Origin: Calliopum simillimum
Taxonomy: Eukaryota; Arthropoda; Insecta; Diptera; Lauxaniidae
DNA: 64,000 bases
Direction: 5' to 3'
NCBI GenBank assembly: GCA_951812925.1
Contig: OX638368.1
Span: 81,946,909 to 82,010,908 of the forward strand
This document shows positions 53,101-57,667 of the stretch, in pieces. The position numbers and the translations under genes are program-made. Every line of letters starts with the position of its first letter. Within the stretch, counting starts at the first letter, position 1. The notes under the pieces are model-generated. The model made no database searches, was not told the origin of the DNA, and saw nothing but the letters and a program-made list of their open reading frames with translations.

Positions 53101-55811
53101 TTTTAATTTTGGTGAATTATTTTTGGCTGTGTTTTGGTTTTGTTTTATCTTTATGTTTAGTTCAACTCTCCATAAATGACTACTGAGTTATGCATTATAA
53201 CTTTTTATTTAAAGTGGATTGCTTTGTTGCAATTAGGTTTTGAAAATTCGAAAGCAAAGTGTTTTTAGTATATTTTGACGCTCACTGTATGTAACGTTGT
53301 TAAGAAAAATAGTAAACAAAAATTGCTGACCTTTCAAGTCCATTTGCAGCCTGCACTAGATTATCCATGCATTGTGAAACAAACTCTTTTTCCAATCGCA
53401 ACTGTTGACCCATATAATACATATTAATATACTGTATGGCAGCTAATGACACCTCAGTATTATGCGCTCGAAGCGCGATTTTCCATAAATGAAACATACC
53501 AACGATGTTAGAGGAAGTCGTTGATATTGAATCCATTTGTTTTTCATAATGGGCAATAGCCATACGAGCCAAACTGCACAGCTGCTGGAATAGTCCTAAT
53601 GCAACCATTGAAAATTCTTCTGGTCGTAATTCAGGCAGTTTTTTTAAGTATAAATGCTGTAATGCTTCGATGCCAAGTGCATGTTGATCACCACCCTTTG
53701 CTTGACTTTGTAACCATGAAAAATAGCAATCAGCACATTCAGGATCATGTGCCAACCACTCCCATAGAGCATCAACTTGATCAAGTGTTAGGCTAAAATT
53801 AAAATGTCATTCTTTAAAAAATATAGACCTTCAATTAAATTCCAAAACAAACGTACCGAAAGTTTTTCGGAGAGCCCAAAGAACTAAAAATGGAAGACAG
53901 GAAATGTAGACGTACAGATACTTGAGTTTTATGCGAATATATAGGGGTGTCCATATTGGGTGAATCCATTCTTTTACTTAACAAGTCTGCATGAGTTTTT
54001 GCATAAAATTTAATGTTGTTGAAGAAATGAAACAACATTTTATTCTGTCGCTCAGCCCACATGGTGACTTGATGTGTGTCCGATGGTCGAAATTGTTGAA
54101 ACGAAGCAAATAGTTTCGGCAATAGTCTTAAGCTAACGATAACGCTGCGATTGGTGGCTAAATTATGTAGGCACCCTTCAATAAATTTTGTGCGCAGCAA
54201 ACGATCTGAGCTGAAGCATAAAAGTGTAGCTAGCGCTTTTTCAGCTTCTAATGCCAATGATTCACCAAGTTGGAACTGAGGAAACAATATTTTTTTTATT
54301 TGATTTATTAAAATTTCAGTTTACCTACGATTTTATCATCTTGTAACAAATCCCATAATAACGTGTTTCCTGGTAGACAAACATCATTTATTTTAAAAGT
54401 TGGTTGTTGTATTTGCGCTACACCTGGTGATGTAAGCTTTGATGCATCTTTGTTACTTACATCAGCTATATCCACATCTGACTCTGCTGGTGTGCCAGAC
54501 GAAGATAAATTTGCGGATATTGCTCCTTTGGCCGCTAATGCTGCCGAAACTGATTCAACATTCTGCATTGTTATTGCAGAATGTGCCGCTGCCATTGCAA
54601 CAGCTGCAGCTGCAAATCCAGGTGGCACACAATTATGCGTAGCCCGTGAATGACTACTTACTAATTCTGCCAATTCTTCTTCACAGGGCGAAACGTCTTC
54701 ATCGTCAAAATCAGCTAAATTCTTTTCTGATTTATTACTCATAGGAGATGAATAACTACCATCGTTTTCAGCACCACTCAACAGTTCACTTATATGTGTT
54801 TCAGCAATAGCCCGTATAAATGGCCCTTCACCATGTAAATGCTTTAATACAGCAGCGGGTACAACTTGACCAGAATCACTACAGTCATCGCTATCATTTA
54901 AGATTTCGCCATCTGCTTCATCAGCATCATCACTTTGCGAATCATCTTCACCACCATCCCAAATAGCCTCAACGATTTCATGTGCAAGACGTGTTAATGG
55001 TAGATTGTTATTTTTGCGGCGTTTACGTGACTTTTTACGATGCATTTGAATGTCAAGTGTGGCCTGCTGTATGTCATCTTCGCTGCTTGAATTATCTATG
55101 ATGTTGACAATGCGATGATTTTGCAAACTAAGGATAAAGCGTATGATTAAAAGAATTTCTTTAATGCAATACAAATATAATAAATACTTTATATCAACTT
55201 TTGAACTCAAAATGTTGAGTTCTTCTTCACAACGCTGCTTGGATTTTTCTAAAATAAAAGAATATATTAATTATAGTGCTGCTTTATCGCTTTGGTTGCT
55301 GCCTACCCTCTGTCGGATCACAAACATGCCTTCGATGTCTTGCTTGCTTACACGGTGGCACCCCAGTATCAGATCCTCCAACATTTTCAATATCAATTGG
55401 ACTTTTACGTCCTCCACTGGCTAAACTACTATCATCACCATTACCATGATCCTCATCTGAATTGCTACCGTCCATGCTTCCGCTGTCTGAACTGGAAGCA
55501 GTCGCATTTGCTGCTAACATATGGTCCTGCATCATATTCAATTGTGGTCTTGAGCCGTCACGTGACCATATCAACTTTGTTAATGCAGATGCAATGTAAA
55601 TACTTTGTTCAGTATGCTCTTTGGGATCAAGACGACATAGTAATGAATACAGATGCATAGCAGGACGTGGAGCTAAATTTTTGACTAACGATGGCAAAAT
55701 GTCAAAGATTGGTTTAGCGCAATGCTTTAGCTGAGTGGCTTGCCAAATAAGTTTAATATCCTCTTCGGTAATTTGATTCTCAACGGCAAGAAAATTTAAT
55801 ACTACATGAGC
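19325..55811 (-). CDS. puf: puf/USP34 ubiquitin-specific protease, 24 visible exons (5' end outside window)
   Basis: A giant deubiquitinase homologous to human USP34. Exons, minus strand, 5' to 3': 55811-55307, 55248-55188, 55127-54329, 54275-53857, 53792-53331, 51761-51492, 51433-51271, 50796-47973, 47913-47811, 44397-44214, 44140-43650, 43575-43452, 43391-43204, 43143-42873, 41328-41146, 41061-40662, 40595-40490, 40435-40264, 40194-40004, 24820-24468, 24391-23380, 23320-23197, 20411-20175, 20131-19325. All junctions are GT-AG and all phases agree, giving 10449 nt (3482 codons plus stop). In this numbering a ubiquitin-like fold lies near 800-895, the catalytic Cys is 1608 and the His 1886, a Gln-rich tract is 2825-2905, and an acidic Ser/Thr-rich tail covers 3215-3482. 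The first visible exon matches USP34 well inside the protein, so several hundred N-terminal residues are missing. USPs cleave ubiquitin from substrates; Drosophila Puf is reported to stabilise Myc. No frameshift or stop is seen. Confidence 0.93.
20175..20411 (-). CDS. puf: puf penultimate exon
   Basis: A 79-codon, phase 0-0 exon starting ISSQLPVARLLYTISYS. It continues the helical C-terminal repeat region of USP34. A very short intron (20132-20174) separates it from the last exon, while the upstream intron has been enlarged to 2.8 kb by mobile elements. Confidence 0.88.
20724..21732. mobile_element. inverted-repeat DNA element, TA-flanked, with six 14-bp motif copies
   Basis: Ends near ATAGGGG...CCCCTAT form an inverted repeat of about 28 bp (left GTACCTTGGTCCG, right CGGACCAAGGTAC) and may be flanked by TA. 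The motif GGTCCRAGGTACAC or its complement recurs at about 20735, 20908, 20929, 21224, 21691 and 21706. The interior is AT-rich and noncoding and holds a nested MITE (21307-21433). It lies in a puf intron. The TA flank would fit Tc1/mariner-type insertion, but no transposase is present. Confidence 0.55.
21307..21433. mobile_element. 127-bp MITE with TTA target duplication
   Basis: GGGCCGTTTTCACAAT at the left end is inverted at the right end (ATTGTGAAATTGGCCC), and TTA flanks both ends (21304-21306 and 21434-21436). A 3-bp TTA/TAA duplication is typical of PIF/Harbinger elements. A related left end, GGGCCGGTTTCACAAT, is found at 32328. Confidence 0.75.
22081..22800 (-). pseudogene. LINE ORF2 C-terminal fragment (RNase H and Cys-His tail)
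   Basis: The minus strand encodes, with several frameshifts and stops, an RNase H domain (DSASVFQAEVFAILEACKSL, then GNEKADELARHGSS). A conserved LINE tail follows (ESLEHFLCDCPALARARLK...LNRTNWI) and stops at 22081. LINEs with RNase H and this tail belong to the R1/LOA/I group. It is an old 5'-truncated copy in a puf intron. Confidence 0.75.
22801..23196. other. puf intron sequence, nothing recognised
   Basis: T-rich intron DNA next to the exon at 23197-23320. An open frame at 22785-22991 on the minus strand has no recognisable domain. Confidence 0.35.
23197..23320 (-). CDS. puf: puf exon (YSDLLINNQYLVEYIHII)
   Basis: A 124-nt exon with acceptor TCTATTACAG and donor GTAAG. The first base completes a Lys codon from the preceding exon and the last codon is complete, so the frame is kept. 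Confidence 0.85.
23380..24391 (-). CDS. puf: puf exon with Gln-rich tract
   Basis: A 1012-nt exon encoding a conserved helical region interrupted by about 80 residues dominated by Gln (plus strand 23945-24186). Downstream are conserved USP34 segments (LGPYFPRRG, KAPWPTVSKNMPRPPRP, FYRPYHDFLDVMMRMA). CAG/CAA-type repeats make the tract a likely site of length polymorphism. The antisense frame at 24035-24220 is a shadow. Confidence 0.9.
24468..24820 (-). CDS. puf: puf exon (ADHDDSEIVAYNRAMLP)
   Basis: A 353-nt exon of the conserved C-terminal half of USP34. Its acceptor, CTCTCTGCAG, ends the 15-kb intron. Joining to the exon at 40004-40194 completes a Leu codon (TT + A) and keeps the frame. 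Confidence 0.88.
24821..25366. other. puf intron sequence left of the mariner copy
   Basis: AT-rich intron DNA without a recognised gene or repeat structure. Confidence 0.35.
25367..26273 (+). mobile_element. internally deleted mariner copy (907 bp)
   Basis: About 28-bp perfect inverted repeats (TTGGGTGTACAACTTAAAAA...) are flanked by TA. The transposase frame starts at 25534 (MNNFENWRKRQHLREVLLGHF) but lacks 387 nt relative to the copy at 57588-60870, so it jumps from ERPGQ to DQLG in frame. It retains HHDNARPH and then shifts frame before YSPDLAPSDYHLF, stopping at 25989. The deletion removes the first catalytic Asp, so it is non-autonomous. It lies in the puf intron on the strand opposite to the gene. 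Confidence 0.92.
26414..27119. repeat. inverted-repeat element containing a TA/TATG microsatellite
   Basis: 26414-26456 and 27078-27119 are inverted copies (CATGACACACAGGTGCCAAT; AAAAGCTGGCCAAAAAT) with one gap and one mismatch. The 620-bp interior carries TATG/TA repeats at about 26805-26930 and no plausible gene. It is probably a non-autonomous transposon; no target duplication was resolved. Confidence 0.5.
27120..27840. repeat. intron DNA with repeated GAGATACAGAATA phrases
   Basis: The phrase TTTCGAGATACAGAATA occurs at about 27517 and 27588, and an inverted relative (TTCTGTATCTGGAAACAAG) at about 27307. This suggests the remains of a small repeat element. No gene is recognised. Confidence 0.35.
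27841..29108. mobile_element. 1.27-kb element with 21-bp perfect inverted ends
   Basis: 27841-27861 and 29088-29108 are exact reverse complements (GTAGCGGAATTCCCAAACAA plus G), and similarity continues imperfectly inward (GTTAACGAT phrases). The interior has an 87-codon open frame at 28981-29244 without a recognised domain. It also holds a segment near 28450-28560 (TTTTAATAGCCGTTTATAA) resembling 58040-58075. Probably a non-autonomous DNA element; target duplication unresolved. Confidence 0.5.
29109..30539. other. puf intron sequence, no gene recognised
   Basis: AT-rich with scattered short open frames on both strands, none with a domain signature. It ends where LINE coding similarity begins. 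Confidence 0.35.
30540..31480 (+). pseudogene. LINE ORF2 fragment, left half (endonuclease end and linker)
   Basis: The plus strand encodes, with several stops, the end of an APE-type endonuclease (GLGMRNDNGELLIDACN, GGTLFPHKTCHKAT, ENQIDHFCISRTYE). The open frame 30858-31505 follows up to RIQT at 31480 (HIKDKNGNLLTTPDDQ, WKEYFCDILNP). The same protein continues at 39030. The NQIDH/WKEYF type of ORF recalls RTE-like LINEs; the clade is an inference. The 5' part is missing. Confidence 0.8.
32328..32480. mobile_element. left part of a TTA-type MITE interrupted by the I-type LINE
   Basis: TTAAGGGCCGGTTTCACAAT at 32324 resembles the left end of the MITE at 21307. Phrases such as CCAGTTAAAGTTAACTGA right of the LINE (about 38205-38222) resemble its right half. 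The limits of the LINE insertion are therefore only approximate. Confidence 0.45.
32668..34095 (+). CDS. I-type LINE ORF1 (Gag-like nucleic-acid-binding protein)
   Basis: 475 codons from ATG at 32668 (MNGVEPPYHN); the open frame begins slightly upstream, but with a TTG. The middle third carries three Cys-His knuckles: CVNCQKLGHTKNRC, CKECAHPPPHETC and CINCNTEDHTAYNPEC. They are preceded by a segment typical of LINE Gag proteins (NPMRC just before). The C-terminal third is Asn/Thr-rich low complexity. Such proteins coat LINE RNA in a ribonucleoprotein. The gap to ORF2 is 82 nt. Confidence 0.88.
   Translation: MNGVEPPYHNRFRDLDPDLYPTNSKRIKNKRLHNEDFIALPEKSQNDDHIPRYVVISATGAAGVDNVRPISSYNVFQIEKGLNFITRDYSEVAELKSGDLLVKAFNLKAAEKFIKATFVDEVPVKVTSHISLNSTQGRIFSKKIIDISEVDLVTSLSNQKVIGVRKIMKKDNDNLVPTGAAIITFDLIRRPDVIKLGWERVQVQEYIPNPMRCVNCQKLGHTKNRCRNGQLCKECAHPPPHETCTRKFCINCNTEDHTAYNPECPSFLRHKAVNKIKINNRCSAREAWKTYNSNPAIHKLEPYKKKTVTPTMAEIMKNTNQTDNTNVSTENTNVSNESTNVSTSTQKKNSTDIQSIKDTNSINNTTTTTSKEQTQVTTPTVIPRPKNNTSPKPNKTTNKQNTPTRNNNKPLTTSITKPNLNEETMDTTDTDDSPAMTSNDTEMSPSSQIYRRFPDLNVIITPNTLKNTLPKQTKH
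34178..37879 (+). CDS. I-type LINE ORF2: endonuclease, reverse transcriptase, RNase H
   Basis: 1233 codons without a stop. The N-terminus is an APE endonuclease (LQWNINGYYNN, SLQETH, GDFNAWSTLWG, GSDHYPTV). The reverse transcriptase has YRPISLL, LDFEKAFDRV, PQGSPLS and catalytic YADD (Y674, D676, D677). RNase H has TDGSKT (D970), an AETLAV Glu near 1004, TDSQS (D1028) and GNLLADSAAKK. A Cys-His tail (CPFCDSPHVTIIHLLDLCPHF) closes the protein. These enzymes nick target DNA and copy the RNA by target-primed reverse transcription. All catalytic residues are present, implying possible activity. Antisense to puf. Confidence 0.93.
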   Translation: MVSVLQWNINGYYNNYFELQCLISNLSPAIISLQETHLAFNHSPFPPKQYCAYFHNMPHNTSNKAGVGILVKKDLPHTLLHINSTILAIAIQFDIGVKITIVSIYIAPNQNFTSQDVLNILSQISTPVIFSGDFNAWSTLWGSSHTNTRGKSIEDVVFTSDLIILNNGSPTHFTTHSTFSHIDLTLCSSILAPNCDWQVLDDLHGSDHYPTVTKITLGNPIRRFEPAPKFKTDQANWIKFQNMCDFFSMNSPISDNSNREAAKIKKIIISAAHHSIPQSKNSSLKKSVPWWNPNLTTLRSLKQNSWHDFKQHRSSDLLLKYKKANALFRLHAKIAKKQCFKDFTSKINPQSTPKKIWNDIKTIAGNHKQTSIAYLNTTNGPITSPVAIANCFATQFSNTSSDFIFSPQFLAEKNILRSAVYHQTRLSLSAKQIESDISVSEFTFIISSLTGTTPGSDRIPYMFLKNLPNPVRSRLINLYNHILQHSSIPFEWKTAAVVPIPKPNKPLNNIENYRPISLLSCVGKVLEKIVAVRLMWFARKNKLISPNQVAYKTGQSSIDSLLHLDNFILNALASKNHVSILTLDFEKAFDRVGAHVVLRQLEKWKVGPKMFNYVKNFLTNRNLVVKTNNVLSERKPLDNGIPQGSPLSVTLFIIAFDEISKLISKHKGLDHSLYADDVILFSKNSNLTVLKDTFASILDDLSEWSLYSGAKISFQKSNILHICRKTSCNNISISYNNTIIPNVNKLRILGLIIDSKYTFEHHCKYIRDSIARRLNIIKYLSSKNCCIHPTCLTNVSRALILSKIDYGLSIYGHCAKSNLKQLNAPYHASVRRSLRAFPTTPIKNILTEAGFPTIATRTKILTLKLVPKLFRTYNSILFNELKKLITRKRTPKRPSTISRCVNYMVNLELPLKPTLILSPPHPPWSLNSASFIATLANLSKQKTTPSIYKQLFLQERSKLLSASWSFLFTDGSKTDNYTSFAVIKECGTIINNGLLFNVCSIFTAETLAVFNAVKYAQMTSGKFIICTDSQSCFNSVRSLNNNSYLISSIRNILHVTPNKIKLMWIPGHTAIQGNLLADSAAKKVHLSPSPIYPIFEKKDILRVIAANNYLTKLEEWRNYQHHYSVYNSDGIKAVYPSSVPYFKIKPFCRLRLGHTIITHSHLLSETPGPPNCPFCDSPHVTIIHLLDLCPHFCSLRLNIFKNNTPSHFLKTINIESISLIYDYISQTQIIKLL
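39026..39750 (+). pseudogene. LINE ORF2 fragment, right half (reverse transcriptase)
   Basis: Continues the protein of 30540-31480. It reads QSPTIDEIVKAIQSMKNNKA...AGIDQ, an in-frame TAG (where the family usually has Trp) at 39178-39180, then LPEDWLHGMLVKLPKKGDL, NYRGITLLS, AGFRPNRSCVDQ and DYSTAFDSV. It then shifts frame near 39650 (LIALDDILDKALN) and is lost before the YADD motif. The split was caused by the inverted-repeat element. Confidence 0.85.
40004..41328 (-). CDS. puf: puf exons cluster (five exons)
   Basis: Exons 41328-41146, 41061-40662, 40595-40490, 40435-40264 and 40194-40004, all GT-AG with consistent phases, separated by introns of 66-84 nt. They encode the helical region after the protease domain (DKMIALVANLVERSRGQDF, HALCRWDDRLANQIISMLF, YMRALWDLFHPRLSEP). 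The upstream intron holds the minisatellite foldback element; the downstream one is the 15-kb intron. Confidence 0.9.
41471..42505. mobile_element. foldback-like element with inverted minisatellite arms
   Basis: The left arm (41491-41800) consists of about 15 degenerate units of 20-21 bp close to AATGAGAATATGTAAATTAT. The right arm (42215-42490) has about 13 units in inverted orientation. The outer caps are also inverted: CACCTTTTCAAGTTCAAAAT on the left and ATTTTGAACTTGAAAAGGTA on the right. A 410-bp unique core has no clear gene. Inverted arms built of tandem short repeats are the hallmark of Drosophila FB elements, but the repeat unit here is not one I recognise. It lies in a puf intron. 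Confidence 0.78.
42873..44140 (-). CDS. puf: puf exons cluster (four exons) after the protease domain
   Basis: Exons 44140-43650, 43575-43452, 43391-43204 and 43143-42873. The first contains the last strands of the USP fold (FEKTNSAYMLFYERR), then an acidic Ser/Glu-rich linker. The others carry conserved USP34 segments (HIPQTLIAQTDVTCMAAKL, PWVELLTKQFNASQEACEWF, MVRQMFQRLVIHVIQRLR). Phases agree throughout. Confidence 0.9.
44214..44397 (-). CDS. puf: puf exon with catalytic His box
   Basis: A 184-nt exon reading YELVGVTVHTGTADGGHYYS...WFLFNDAEVKPF. The catalytic His codon is 44346-44348, and the WFLFND segment carries the third catalytic position (Asn/Asp). It is separated from the exon with the Cys by two introns, one of them 3.4 kb and filled with LINE sequence. 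Confidence 0.92.
44460..44575. repeat. intron repeat with GGGCGGTGCCACGCC phrase
   Basis: The stretch ending ATGGGCGGTGCCACGCCTCT resembles other places in the window (46965-46990, 61130-61160, 61270-61320) that combine ACCGATTTCG and CACGCCC phrases. This suggests the remains of one dispersed repeat. Confidence 0.35.
44575..46890 (+). mobile_element. 5'-truncated LINE, split by a foldback-like element
   Basis: Reverse transcriptase segments on the plus strand: LINKFQSGFRAKRNCTTAL, VIVFLDFSKA (then a short deletion), VPCGVPQGSILGPLLF and YADDIQIYL to 45145. After an 860-bp insert the frame resumes at about 46005 (NRSRSNIVLPPLILDNSP) and runs to the stop at 46671. The 3' end is an (AATA)n tail near 46868-46890. 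Broken by a frameshift near 44758 and by the insert. CR1/jockey-like; clade not fixed. Antisense to puf. Confidence 0.82.
45130..46003. mobile_element. foldback-like inverted-repeat element inside the LINE
   Basis: Outer ends ACACAGGCCGACAAAA and TTTTTGTCGGCCTGTGT. Arms 45130-45510 and 45635-46003 are imperfect inverted copies (for example GATATCCTAACCTAAAAGTG on the left, CTTTTAGGTTAGGATATC on the right). The roughly 125-bp loop is AT-rich. Parts of the arms are recognisably related to the foldback element at 31481-39025: TAGGTTAGGATATCTCAAAA, then AATTCTG, then GATTCGG. No coding capacity. Confidence 0.78.
47068..47281. mobile_element. small MITE-like element
   Basis: AAAGGTGGAATAAGTCCACT on the left is mirrored by TGGACTTATTCCACTTT on the right. 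210 bp, AT-rich interior, in the 3.4-kb puf intron. The target duplication is not clear. Confidence 0.45.
47282..47810. other. puf intron sequence, nothing recognised
   Basis: Contains a short inverted pair (AGAGCTCTGCGTTTCG and CGCAATGCAGAGCTCT), but no gene or clear element end. Confidence 0.35.
47811..47913 (-). CDS. puf: puf exon linking Cys and His halves of the protease domain
   Basis: A 103-nt exon, very acidic and basic (EDREKRKLEQQKFTTDDDE), ending ...DECFE. It joins the 2.8-kb exon (a Glu codon is split G + AA) and the His-box exon (GA + A). Flanked by GT-AG introns. Confidence 0.88.
47973..50796 (-). CDS. puf: puf large exon: end of ubiquitin-like fold, linker, USP Cys box
   Basis: A 2824-nt exon, 941 codons plus one base. 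It begins with the last strand of the ubiquitin-like domain (IVYVSLGGRG), followed by a Ser/Asn-rich low-complexity linker (plus strand about 49900-50320) and helical repeats. The peptidase core follows: GYVGLTNLGATCYMASCIQHL, catalytic Cys codon 48652-48654, then QKDMAEFF and a Cys4 zinc site (LDCGHVSR and CSQCGKK). It ends PHQYMG at the donor GTAAGC. Length and order match USP34. Confidence 0.95.
51271..51761 (-). CDS. puf: puf exons with ubiquitin-like domain (two exons)
   Basis: Exons 51761-51492 and 51433-51271. They encode a helical stretch (LLNTHLETFRRRYAYHLRRW) and a ubiquitin-like fold (SIRIVLQPAG, CDLIADLKAEISKWWE, LRIITQGQELTSDYDERS). The fold is completed in the next exon. The phase is kept across the small 58-nt intron (TG + G). 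Confidence 0.9.
51918..53287 (-). mobile_element. palindromised Tc1-like relic (1370 bp) flanked by TA
   Basis: Termini CAGTGAGCGTCAAAATATAG and its inverse, with TA at 51916-51917 and 53288-53289. The left inverted arm 51918-52208 matches 52982-53287. A second inverted pair (about 52474-52632 and 52824-52980) directly abuts it on the right side. Minus-strand coding relics of a Tc1 transposase are visible: PPQCQDRNPGEHL (for the usual PPQSPDLNPIEHL) near 52370, followed by ENLVGSIPRKL-like sequence. Another piece, EMRLHLSGKTFGSM, is in the central loop. It is inactive. It lies in a puf intron. Confidence 0.82.
53331..55811 (-). CDS. puf: puf 5'-most visible exons (five exons)
   Basis: Exons 55811-55307, 55248-55188, 55127-54329, 54275-53857 and 53792-53331. 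They encode USP34 N-terminal repeat helices (VVLNFLAVENQITEEDIKLI, HTEQSIYIASALTKLIW), acidic Ser/Asp-rich linkers, a basic patch (HRKKSRKRRKN), an Ala-rich run, and conserved blocks (LLWDLLQDDKI, ALWEWLAHDPECADCYFSWL). The 61-nt exon was found by phase: only the donor before GTATTT at 55187 keeps the frame. The upstream exon is not in the window. Confidence 0.88.
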
Positions 55812-56699
55812 CTGAAAGACAAATTTCAATGTTAAAAATAAATTTAAATAAAATAATATACATTGTCGCAAGGATTAATATTGTACATGGGCTGCTTGAT
55901 AAGTTCGATACTTTTTAAATAAGATATATTTTAGCAAAAAAAAGTGTTGTATTTCTCAACATTGTCTACTTTTAGCTCGATACAGTTAGTTCGGCGTTTT
56001 TCCAATTATTTTGTTCCTTCCAATAATAGGTTTTTTATGGCCCTCCTTGGTTACGGTGATGGTTTTTTACGTATAAAATAATGCTTAGTCAGCAAGAGAA
56101 ATTTACTTTTTCCATTTTCGTTAAAATGAAAAATTATTGCTGGTCAGTGAACATTTTTTCCCTTTCACGACAATGAGGAATTTTCTTTAATATTTTTATT
56201 AAAACTTTGTATTAGAGTCCCCTTTAGGGGTTGAGAAAGGGGTAGTATGTTTGAAAGAAATGTTGGAAAGGAAAAACTAATCGGAGTCGGTGAACATTTT
56301 TTCCCTCTCACGGCAACGAGGAGTTTTTATTCTCTTTCACCAACTTTTTGTTATCACTATAACAATGATACCGTTACAAGTAATTTGTCTCCACGGATTC
56401 TGATTCAGAAGGGTTCAATGCATCTCTGTAATTTTTTTCAGATTTTTTCGAGGCGGAGAACATCATTAAAATGAAATTGTTATTAAACAATTTGTGCAGA
56501 GTTGCCAGGGCGTTAAAAACACGTATACGTAGGATTTCTACAAGACCGCATGAAATTTCATTTTTGAAACAGGCATATTTAGCTTATAATATAAATAAAA
56601 AAGTTTACCTATTAAAAAGTTTTGATCTTTTTTGTAGTGCGGTCATTTGGTAGTTTTACCTAGAAAGTTTTTCGAGGTTTTTGAAACTGAGTTATTTTT
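55812..56699. other. puf upstream intron with a tandem duplication
   Basis: A segment around 56140 (GTGAACATTTTTTCCCTTTC) recurs about 146 bp later at 56289 (GTGAACATTTTTTCCCTCTC), with the surrounding 40 bp also alike. No coding content recognised. Confidence 0.45.
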
Positions 56700-57000
56700 T
56701 TAAATTGTGATAACACATAAACGGAGCGTCGCAGCAAAAAAATAAAAATACCAGCTTATAGGAAATTGCTTGTTCTATAAAGAGCATATTGCTTTTTTTT
56801 GTACAACTTAAAGCTCAGAAGATATCTTTTGACAACCCTAAAATTTAGAAAAAAACTGTTTTTGCAAAATATTCCGAAACGATATGTCGTAGAAAAAATT
56901 TTTTTCTTGGATTTTGCAGAACATGTTATTCTCTATGAATCTCTTTACCAACACTTTTTCCGTCCGACTTACCGTTCATGAGATATCGCGATTTGAAAAT
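56700..57000 (+). repeat. lone arm related to the 12610-17215 element
   Basis: Follows the left arm of that element (about 12645-12950) block by block: CTTATAGGAAATT, AACCCTAAAATTTAGAAAAA, CCGAAACG, CGTAGAAAAAATTTTT, CCGACTTACCGTTCATGAGA, TATCGCGATTTGAAAAT. The sequence is diverged, and no partner arm follows within the window, so it is a fragment or solo copy. Confidence 0.65.
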
Positions 57001-57587
57001 GAACATAGTTTTATGAAAAGTCATACGCAGTAGGCCTCTTCGTTTTGCCTTTTTGGACAAAACACCATAGGCGGAGTTGGAAACAACTTCAATTACGAAG
57101 AAATTTACTAGAATTTTTCTCTAGAAGTACCCGTTACAGAGATAAAAATAGTAATTTTAAATGTGTTTTACGATTAGTGAAATGCCTGAGACTTTTAACC
57201 TAGGATTTTAATTAGAGTGAATGAATTTATATAGTTGAGGTGGGATCTTGTTTTTTATACTATAAAAAGAAAAGTTAACCAAAAATTCTTTATTTAAGCA
57301 ATAACTATAAAATGTTAATAAAACACTAAATCCGAAATAGATGTAATATTTTTCTAAACTAATTTAGAGTCGCTGAACTCGAAAAACCAACTTATTTTTT
57401 ATTTCTTTGGACCGTTCCTGAGTTATTCGGATATTTATATTTTCGAGGTTATATCTTCATATACATCAATATATTTGTAGAACGCCAAGTCCGATCGATT
57501 TTATTTTACAACGCTTAGAAAGAGTGAGTAATGGTTCTTCTAACGAGTTTACCAATGATTATGCTCCGATCAAACTTGTATAAGTTA
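57001..57587. other. intron DNA between repeats, nothing recognised
   Basis: AT-rich, with no gene. A Tc1/mariner-type TA target precedes the mariner that begins at 57588. Confidence 0.35.
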
Positions 57588-57667
57588 TTGGGTGTACAAC
57601 TTAAAAACCGGAATTTGACGGTGGATGTCCGCACTAACAATATCGTGAAAGCTCGAACTTTATATAT

